Below are positions 16,612-24,300 of a DNA stretch of 51,531 bases, in pieces. The translations under genes were made by a program, and so were the position numbers. Source of the stretch: Enterococcus florum (GTDB lineage Bacteria > Bacillota > Bacilli > Lactobacillales > Enterococcaceae); assembly GCF_004309355.1 (NCBI RefSeq), contig NZ_BJCC01000036.1, forward strand, positions 1 to 51,531. The letters run 5' to 3'. The notes under the pieces are model-generated. The model was not told the origin of the DNA, made no database searches, and saw nothing but the letters and a program-made list of their open reading frames with translations. Numbering within the stretch: the first letter of the stretch is position 1; the number at the start of each line of letters is the position of its first letter.

Positions 16612-17585
16612 ACAGGATGCAGCCGCCTCGCAGAGAGGTTCCTCCACGACCCGCAGGACCAGCAAATCAAAATGTGAATCGACCCGTGCGCGAACCCAGA
16701 CAAGGAGGGGATCGACCAAATGGACCAAGACAGCCGTATCCACAGGGTGGACGAGTTCCACCCCAGCAACCGCAGCAAAACCGGCCGCCGCGACCCGTTA
16801 ACCAAGGTGCTGCACCAGCTGGCCGAGGCGGATACTCAGACCCAAGAGGAGGCTATCCGCCGCCAAGACAAGGACAGCCCCAAGCCAGACCCCAGCGACC
16901 CGTAAGAGGAGGACAAGCTCCTCCCAACTACCGACCGCCAGCTGGCTATCCACAAGGAGGGATACCACGAGGACCACAAGCACCTTTGCCGGCGCAACCA
17001 CCACCGGTAAAACAGAAGACCATCGGCGGAAAGATCTTCGCCTTAGTCTTCAATTTAATCTTTTACGGCTTGACCCTCAGTGTCATCCTGATGGCCTTGA
17101 TGTTCGCCTTCAGCGAAAAATCAAGCGCTTCAATCTTCGGCTACCGGTTCTATACCGTCTTGACGGATTCGATGGTGCCTCATAAAGATTCACCGCCTGG
17201 TGGGTTTTACTCAGGGGATATTGTTGTTTCGAAATTGATTGACGGGAAGAATGCGAAGGTCAATGATATCGTGACATTTTCGGTTGGGGAGAGCGCTTAC
17301 CTAACTCACCGAGTTGTTGAAAAACTGACCGAGTTGAATGGAGAGCCAGGAGATTATTTAGTTACTAAGGGAGACGCCAATGCATCCAAGGACCCACCGA
17401 TTGAAGCAGAGCGAGTCCATGGAAAGGTAGTTTTTGTCATTCCTCACGCAGGAAGCATGATCCAATTTGCACAGAATAATTTTTGGCTCTGCCTCGTCTG
17501 TGTATTATCGACATTCGGCTTTATCTTGGTGCTAAAAGCGTATTTCTTCGGGGATGATAAAAAAGAACCTAAGGTAGCTTATTAG
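16608..17585 (+). CDS. sipW: SipW-type signal peptidase with long disordered N-terminus
   Basis: A 325-residue membrane signal peptidase of the SipW/ER type. Residues 1-135 are an unusual cytosolic extension rich in Pro, Gln, Arg and Gly. A membrane helix (about 142-168) leads to the catalytic part, with nucleophile Ser188 in L-T-D-S-M-V-P-H. His234 (Y-L-T-H-R-V-V) stands where LepB has Lys, and G-D-A-N-x-S-x-D follows. A second helix near the C-terminus (about 290-312) is also typical. In Bacillus subtilis SipW processes TasA and TapA. The family normally lacks such an extension, so about 190 residues would be the usual length. Three SipW-cognate substrates are encoded directly downstream. 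Confidence 0.92.
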   Translation: MNRMQPPRREVPPRPAGPANQNVNRPVREPRQGGDRPNGPRQPYPQGGRVPPQQPQQNRPPRPVNQGAAPAGRGGYSDPRGGYPPPRQGQPQARPQRPVRGGQAPPNYRPPAGYPQGGIPRGPQAPLPAQPPPVKQKTIGGKIFALVFNLIFYGLTLSVILMALMFAFSEKSSASIFGYRFYTVLTDSMVPHKDSPPGGFYSGDIVVSKLIDGKNAKVNDIVTFSVGESAYLTHRVVEKLTELNGEPGDYLVTKGDANASKDPPIEAERVHGKVVFVIPHAGSMIQFAQNNFWLCLVCVLSTFGFILVLKAYFFGDDKKEPKVAY

Positions 17586-17682
17586 GACTAAACAATGCAC
17601 TACCCACAAATCGTGGTATAAACGCCAATTCTCGGGCGCTTATATATAAAAAAAGGATTAATTATTAATAGGAGGAAAAGAG

Positions 17683-18948
17683 ATGAAAGCACAAAGTAAA
17701 AGAAAGAAAAAGCTGTTAGTAGCAGCTGCGGCGCTGGCATTAATCGCAGCATCGTCAGGGACGTTTGCTTGGATCACTTCACGGGATGCACGAATCAATA
17801 GAGTGGACGCGGCTAATACTGCGAACGACACTACTAAAATTTATGAAAAATGGATTCCAGCACCATTAGTAGCGGGGACAGAAACAACCAAGGAAGTTAA
17901 AGTCGCCAACGAAGGAACTGCGAATGTATTCGTCCGTGTATCTTACGAAGAAGTTTTAAAACATTTAGCAGACAAAGGGGAAACCAAATGGGGTAAATCT
18001 ACGGATAGCCCAACACCTAAATATTCGTATGTAGCAAATGATTCTGGCTTAGGAAAAAATATGCCTGTTATTGATTCTTCTGCTGCTGATGTAGTTGCTA
18101 ACGGGTTCAAACAAGTTCCAGCTGCTAATGTTACTGGTTTAGAACCAGATACAGAACTATGGGTTAAAGGTGCAACTATGGTTCACCCTGTAACTGGAGA
18201 TACAATTGCAAAACCAGAAGTTCGATTTTTCCACAGAGTTGCTGGAGCACCTGCACCAGGGATGTTCCAAGAAACAAAAGCTGAAATCGACTATAAGAAT
18301 GTCGGAGCAGACGGAACACCTGCTGAAGATTACACTTGGACAGTTAAAAATACTGAATATAAATTTTATGAAGGTGGATACACTTACAAAACGGTAAACT
18401 GGGCAAAATCTTCATTACCAGATGAATTAGGTAACAAAACTGATTACTCTCTATTGGGAACTTCAGGAACTCGTCATTTAGTTGACTACGACTATACTAC
18501 AGGTGTTGTCGGTGCTCTCAATGGTGTTCAACCGGCTGTCCTTTCTGATCAAATTCCTACTGGAACTGCTGGTGGTAGTAAAAATGGTGTTCAAGCAGAT
18601 ACATTCGCGTTCACTAAGAGTATGATTCGTATCGGTTACTCAGAAGATATTACAACCGTTGCTGGTCTTGCAACAACTACTACTCCGAAATGGGTATACA
18701 ACAAGGATGATGGTTGGTTCTATTATACAGAAGCGTTAAAACCAAGTGCTGAAACACCAGACCTGTTGAAAAAATTGCACTTTGATTCTGGCATGGGTAA
18801 AGAGTATGACAATGCTAGTTATGACTTAGTTGTTAAGATGGAAGCAATTCAAACAACGAAAGAAGCACTAACTGATGCTAGTGGTTGGGGAATGCCTAGC
18901 ACGGGTGATACTGCAACTATCTTGGCCCATTTAGAAGGTAAAATCTAA
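17683..18948 (+). CDS. TasA/camelysin-like SipW-dependent fibre protein (probable major subunit)
   Basis: A 421-residue exported protein. The N-terminus has the SipW-cognate type of signal: R-K-K-K-L-L-V, a hydrophobic stretch, then G-T-F-A-W-I-T-S-R-D-A-R-I-N-R. A beta-rich domain follows with the TasA/CalY-like strand E-V-K-V-A-N-E-G-T-A-N-V-F-V-R-V. No LPXTG is present. It has a strong AGGAGG site and lower-GC codons than the machinery genes before it. It is the first and largest of three such proteins, so I take it as the main subunit. TasA family members form fibres outside the cell; polymerisation here is inferred. A hairpin-containing 97-base gap precedes it and may raise its expression. 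Confidence 0.85.
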   Translation: MKAQSKRKKKLLVAAAALALIAASSGTFAWITSRDARINRVDAANTANDTTKIYEKWIPAPLVAGTETTKEVKVANEGTANVFVRVSYEEVLKHLADKGETKWGKSTDSPTPKYSYVANDSGLGKNMPVIDSSAADVVANGFKQVPAANVTGLEPDTELWVKGATMVHPVTGDTIAKPEVRFFHRVAGAPAPGMFQETKAEIDYKNVGADGTPAEDYTWTVKNTEYKFYEGGYTYKTVNWAKSSLPDELGNKTDYSLLGTSGTRHLVDYDYTTGVVGALNGVQPAVLSDQIPTGTAGGSKNGVQADTFAFTKSMIRIGYSEDITTVAGLATTTTPKWVYNKDDGWFYYTEALKPSAETPDLLKKLHFDSGMGKEYDNASYDLVVKMEAIQTTKEALTDASGWGMPSTGDTATILAHLEGKI

Positions 18949-18982
18949 GAATCAAATGATTCCATGAGAAAGGGAGGAGAGT

Positions 18983-19738
18983 ATGTACCTACGAAAGCAT
19001 TTTGCCAAGATCGTCTGTGTACTGATCGCTATCTGTGGATTCAGTCAAGCATCGATCGGGTATGCAGCCGAGGAACTTCCTCCCGGCATGGTCATTGGGG
19101 ACGAGAAAGGGTTGTATACGACCCCGGAAGGCGATTATTTCATTGAAATGGAAGATGTAATGCCCGGAGAGACCTATAAGAAGACGATCACGATTCGAAG
19201 TCTGGATCTGAAAGAACCCTATTCTTTAGACCTCCGAGTCGACCCCGTTGATTCGACAGGACCGATCGATTTTAACAAGAGTATGACTATGACACTCACA
19301 CTTGATGACAAGGAGATTTATACAGGACCTCTTCTTGGCAATGGTGAGTTTGATTGGACAAAGACACCGTTGGATCTCGGTATCTGTAAATACGGGACGG
19401 ATAAAGTATTAAAAGCGACGTTCAAAATGGACAAGTCGCTGACTGGTGATGACTTCAAGGAACCCAGCGAGATGACATTCAAATGGACCTTCGTTGCCAC
19501 CAGAGATCAAAAACCAACAAAACCTACAGAAGAAACGAAGGATACACCAAAGCTCCCAGATACTCAGGGACCGAAAGAAGTCTCCTTTATCGAAGAGCTG
19601 ATCCGCAAGAACCTCCCGCAAACAGGGGAGGACTGGAAGGATGCACTGTATAAGACCTTGTCAGGACTGTTACTAGTCTTAATCACGATCTTATTATGGA
19701 AGAAACGGAAGGAAGAGGAGGCAAATCAAGGTGAATAA
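18983..19738 (+). CDS. LPXTG surface protein, possible fibre anchor
   Basis: A 251-residue exported protein. It has an ordinary Sec signal (about 1-29, ending A-S-I-G-Y-A-A), a beta-rich domain (about 30-175), a Pro/Thr/Glu/Lys linker, and then the sortase motif LPQTG. A hydrophobic helix and a basic tail (K-K-R-K-E) complete the sorting signal. GGGAGGAGAG precedes the ATG. Because it lies between two SipW-cognate genes and overlaps the next by 8 bases, it is a good candidate for the wall-linked base of the fibre, or its TapA equivalent. Sortase itself is not encoded in the window. Confidence 0.83.
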   Translation: MYLRKHFAKIVCVLIAICGFSQASIGYAAEELPPGMVIGDEKGLYTTPEGDYFIEMEDVMPGETYKKTITIRSLDLKEPYSLDLRVDPVDSTGPIDFNKSMTMTLTLDDKEIYTGPLLGNGEFDWTKTPLDLGICKYGTDKVLKATFKMDKSLTGDDFKEPSEMTFKWTFVATRDQKPTKPTEETKDTPKLPDTQGPKEVSFIEELIRKNLPQTGEDWKDALYKTLSGLLLVLITILLWKKRKEEEANQGE

Positions 19739-20570
19739 AAAACAAAAATTAATCTATCTCTTTAAAAGCATTCACCGCAGTAAACCGACTGTCGCCCTAT
19801 TCACCGTTTTCCTCAGTGTGCTGTTGGTCGTAGGCTCCACCTATTCCTGGATCACCTCGCAAGATGAACGCGTCAATCGAGCGAAATCAAATGACCGTAA
19901 ACTGTCTGCACGAATCGATGAAGATTTCCAACGAGAGACGAGTTGGATACCAGGAAAAGAAGTAGAGAAAAAGCTTCGTGTCGAAAATAATGGGGAAACA
20001 CCGGCGCTCGTCCGTCTATCGCTGTATGAATTTCTTCTAACCTTCGAGAATGATCTAGAAGATCAGGTTGGAAATGGCGGCTTGAAATGGACAGCGACAC
20101 CAAGCGCGACACAAGTAAAAACAGAAGATTACACCACATGGGCAGTGGGGAATACCTATGGCAGTGGCACGAAGCATCTAAAAGTAGCTTCAGCGATCGT
20201 CAATGACCTCACAGACCCGAGCGATGCTATCGAGTACCAAGGCACGCGGACTGCACCACTTGATTTATTGAAGATCGAATTCAATGGAACGAAGGTCTTC
20301 AAAGGTACCTTGCCACCGGCAGGGACCAAGAACTATTGGTTCTACCAAGATGGCTACTTCTATTATTCCGACGTCTTACAGCCGAATGACAAAACCGTCG
20401 AGCTGATCAACAGTGTGACCTTAGACAAGCTGACACCGAATGCGTATAAAGGCTCATTGTATCATCTGGTTCCGATTATGGATGCTCACGATGTTACCAA
20501 ATCTTTACTCAGTGATTGGCAAGTCACAGGCACCAAGGTCGCCGACATGTACCAGGACAAACTTCATTAG
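19731..20570 (+). CDS. TasA-like SipW-dependent exported protein 2
   Basis: A 279-residue protein with the SipW-cognate signal (hydrophobic stretch, then S-T-Y-S-W-I-T-S-Q-D-E-R-V-N-R) and a beta-rich domain containing K-K-L-R-V-E-N-N-G-E-T-P-A-L-V-R-L. The signal region is very like that of the protein at 17683-18948, and the position of an aromatic Y-W-F-Y-Q-D-G-Y-F-Y-Y strand is shared. The start is GTG 19731 in GAGGAGGCAAATCAAG context, overlapping the previous stop. Probably a minor fibre subunit or cap; no anchor is present. Confidence 0.82.
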   Translation: MNKKQKLIYLFKSIHRSKPTVALFTVFLSVLLVVGSTYSWITSQDERVNRAKSNDRKLSARIDEDFQRETSWIPGKEVEKKLRVENNGETPALVRLSLYEFLLTFENDLEDQVGNGGLKWTATPSATQVKTEDYTTWAVGNTYGSGTKHLKVASAIVNDLTDPSDAIEYQGTRTAPLDLLKIEFNGTKVFKGTLPPAGTKNYWFYQDGYFYYSDVLQPNDKTVELINSVTLDKLTPNAYKGSLYHLVPIMDAHDVTKSLLSDWQVTGTKVADMYQDKLH

Positions 20571-20586
20571 GAAAGGGGAATAAGCG

Positions 20587-21195
20587 ATGATCAATCGATT
20601 GAAACAAAAACATAAGCTGCTTCCTCTTGCCTTGGTCATGATGTGTGTCGTGGCAGTCATCGGAGGCATGTGGGCCTATGCGGCCATGACCGCAAAGGAA
20701 GAAAAGAGGAATACCTTTCAGATCGGGAACCTAGAGACGGACATCGTGGAAGTCTTTGATCCTGAGAAGGGCATCGAATTGGACAAACCGGTTCAAAAGG
20801 AAGTCGCGGTGAAAAACGTCGGCAGTAATCCGCAATTCGTACGGGTGATGGTTCATCCGACGATCGAACATGCAGACGGCACCGTGATGCCTTCGACGAT
20901 CGGCAAAGTCATTCATCTGGATATCTCCAATGATTGGCTGGCAGGTGGCGATGGGTACTACTATTACAAAGATAAGTTAGCGCCCAATGCCAAAACACCT
21001 GATCTGTTCAAAACGGTGAAGCTGGATAGTGGCTTATCGGCAGAGTATAAAGACGCGAAGCTTGAGCTACAGCTCAAAGTCGAAGCTGTCGGTACCACGA
21101 AACATACGTATCGCGATACTTGGTGGCGTGGAGACAATCCCACCACAGGAGATCTAGGTACGATCAATACCTTGCTTACAAGTAAGGCTGATTGA
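20587..21195 (+). CDS. TasA/camelysin-like exported protein 3
   Basis: A 202-residue protein with an N-terminal hydrophobic segment (about 10-30) ending in a W-A-Y-A-A-M-T-A-K-E SipW-cognate-like site, then a single domain of about 165 residues. That domain recurs, with about two thirds identity, at the C-terminus of the GH18 protein at 36944-38767. Shared pieces include E-K-G-I-E-L, E-V-A-V-K-N, P-Q-F-V-R-V-M, I-G-K-V-I-H-L-D-I-S-N and D-S-G-L-S-A-E-Y-K-D. AAAGGGGAA precedes the ATG. It is a likely fibre subunit, and its duplicate marks the enzyme for incorporation into the same structure. Confidence 0.83.
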   Translation: MINRLKQKHKLLPLALVMMCVVAVIGGMWAYAAMTAKEEKRNTFQIGNLETDIVEVFDPEKGIELDKPVQKEVAVKNVGSNPQFVRVMVHPTIEHADGTVMPSTIGKVIHLDISNDWLAGGDGYYYYKDKLAPNAKTPDLFKTVKLDSGLSAEYKDAKLELQLKVEAVGTTKHTYRDTWWRGDNPTTGDLGTINTLLTSKAD

Positions 21196-21203
21196 TCAAT
21201 TTT

Positions 21204-21266
21204 GAGAGCAGGCTCTCATTCGAGCCGCTCTCTGCTATTTATTGTTGAGGGAAGCAAGAGTGCTTC
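21204..21266 (+). terminator. Tandem hairpins between fibre and protease genes
   Basis: GAGAGC-A-GGCTC / GAGCC-GCTCTC (21204-21232) is followed at 21251-21266 by GAAGCA-AGAG-TGCTTC and then TTT. Neither has a long U-run. Partial termination or 3'-end protection of the fibre mRNA are both plausible, giving lower expression of the large gene that follows. Confidence 0.55.
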
Positions 21267-21312
21267 TTTGACCAATGAATAGTGGGGAGAAATAAAGGGA
21301 AGGAGGATGAAA

Positions 21313-24300
21313 ATGAAAAAGAAGATGTTATTCGGGTTGTTGGTAACCACGGTATTGAGTGTTGGGTTCACTCACCGTGTCCATGCAGAAGAAAGTCAAT
21401 TGAACATTACACCACGCATCATCATTGGGGATGATAATCGCGAACAAGTGCCAAATGAGCAGTTGGATCAAGAACCTTATCGTTGGACAGTATTTTTAGA
21501 TATTACGTATGCAGATGGGACAAGATACTACGCAAGTGGTGCGATGATCTCGAAGGATACGGTATTGACTTGTGGACATGCGCTCTTCAAAAGTAATTTG
21601 AATTGGGCGACAGATGTAAAAGTTCATGCAGGATATGATGGGGGGAATAACAAATATTACGCACGATCGACTGAGATATTAGGCATATCCTCTTGGACAA
21701 GGGGGGCAGATATGGACTATATGCCTGACATCGCTGCGATCAAACTAGACCGTAATCTGGGAGAACAGACAGGATGGTTCCCGATCCAGAAAGATGTCTT
21801 GCTTCAAGATGAGATTACCGTAACAGGATTTCCTGGTACAAAAAACAAAACCATGTGGACGGATAATGGTGTCGTAACGAAGCAATACCGACATGGGATT
21901 GGTTACAATGCGGATTCCGACCAAGGAAATAGCGGGTGTCCTGTCTATAATCAAAACAATGAATTGGTTGCGATTCACTCCGGTGCATTAAAGTCGACAT
22001 CACTAGGCGATCACAATACAGGAACTGGCTTTACTGACGAAGTGAAGAAGGTCGTTGACTATTGGGTAACTGGTCAAGCTGATGTCCCAGTGACCAGTGT
22101 TTCACTTTCCGATCAACAGATCACATTGGAAAAAGGGAGCACATACCAGCTTAGAGAAACAGTCCTGCCAACAAATGCCTTCTATAAAGAAGGAAAATGG
22201 AAGAGTAGCAATACCTCTATCGCGACGGTTGACTATCAAGGAAGGGTAACGGCTAAGAACAAAGGGAAAGCAACAATCACTTTCGCAACCGATGATCAGA
22301 AGAAAGAAGCAAGTTGTGAGGTGATAGTGAATGCAGTAGGGCATGTGCCTGTTGAAGATGTTCAATTTAGTTATTCTGATGAAGTTGAAAATGAAGAAAA
22401 AGGCAATATTTTTAGTACGCGCTCACCTACGTTTGTTCCGTCCAATGCAACAAACAAAGAAATTTATTACACCAGTTCCGACAAAGATATTTTGGATATG
22501 GACTTAAAAGATCCCTATTCACCAAGATATCGAAAAGCAGGAACAGTAGACATTTACTGTCATTCAAGAGATAACGGAAAACAGTACAAAGTAAAAACGG
22601 TCAAAGTGGATGATCATGGAGAAGATATCGCGTGGGCAACACCAATTGAGAGTGGAATAACTCAAAATGGGTATTTCTATAAACAATCAGATGTAGATTA
22701 CTTCAAATTTATACCCAAAGAAACAAAAGAATATACGATTGATGGCGAAGCATTTGACGGAAAAGAAAGTGCAGAGCTGAATAAGTATTGGGAATTTATG
22801 ATTTGGGATGAAAAAGGGAAGCATATCTTTACTAGTCATAACCGAAATTTTTCTTACTCTTTTGAAGCAGGAAAAACGTATTATTTATTACCAAGATTAC
22901 TCAAATATGCGCATATCAAAGATGAAGATTACAAAACAAATTACATTTTCAATGTCTTTCCTAAAGGAGCACCTACGCCAAAACCTATTACAGAGATCAA
23001 GCTGAGTAGGAAGAAACTTGAAATAGCTTTGAACGAGAAAGATTCTTTACAGGTAGAAGTTACGCCGGAAGATACGACTTACAGTAAAAATATCGAATGG
23101 AGTAGTAGTGACGAATCTGTTGCAACAGTAAACAATGGTGAAGTTACCGGAATAAAAGAAGGAACTGCTAAAATCACTGCAAAAGCAATGAATGGAATAA
23201 CTGCGGTTTGTGAAGTAAAGGTGAAAAAAGTTGTTATACCTTTAGAAGATATGACATTTCCTTATTCTGAAAAAATTCTGGATGTTGAGAAGGGGTATGA
23301 CTTCCCAAGATATGCGCCAACTTTTATACCTAGAAATGCTACTAATCAAGAATATTACTATACGAGTTCTAATAAAAAAGTTTTAGATTTGACAGATGAT
23401 CCACTAATGCATAAGAAACACAAGATAGAGAATTTAGGCGAGACAGAGGTATATTGCTATTCCGAAAGTAATGAGAAAACATACAAAGTAACAACTTATC
23501 GTGTAGATGATCATGGCTCAAGTCCTGAAACGGCTACATCCATTGCAAGTGGAGTTAGCCAAAAAGCATATTTCTATGGAAAAAATGATGTTGATTGTTT
23601 CAAATTTATACCGTTAAAGACAGGCGAATATACACTTGATGCAGCTGTGCTAGGTGAGCATAAGGATAAATTTAATCAAGAATGGGAGATAGTGATCAAG
23701 GACGATGAAAATAATGTGCTTTCATCGCTTAGAGATCGGTACTCATCTTGTACTTTTGAAGTGGGGAAAACCTACTATATCACTCCAAAAATTAGAAGAG
23801 ATATAGGAGTAGGTTGGCAAATAAATTATATATTTGACATTTTTCCTAAAGGATCGGAGCGACCAAAATCAGAAGCGGAGATTGTTCCTGTAGAAAGAAT
23901 AGATCGAGACCCATATAGTAATCTTGTTTTGAATTTTGAAAAAGAAACAACCGTATCTAAACCAATCCCGCATTTTGTACCAACCAATGCAAGTAACAAG
24001 CAGCATTACTATACTAGTTCGAATCCAGATATTTTAGATTTGAGAAGCGATCCTAAGTTCTATTCTAATCAAAAATTGACTAAATCAGGAGAAGCGGATG
24101 TCTATTGTCATTCAGAAGACAATGGACAAGCCTATAAATTAGCCACTTATAGAGTGGATGACCACGGAAGTAAACCTGAGACAGCTACAGTATTTAAAGA
24201 AGGAATTAGTCATAAGGGAGTTTTCTACAATGTAAAAGATATTGACTATTTCAAATTCACACCATCTAAAAGTGGTGAATACACAATTGACGGAGCTGTT

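Noticed and set aside
16350-16805. Minus-strand frame of 151 codons in the glucosaminidase/SipW region
   Set aside because: It is opposite two well-supported genes with ribosome sites, and is open because of their Pro/Gln/Arg-rich and Ser/Thr-rich codons.
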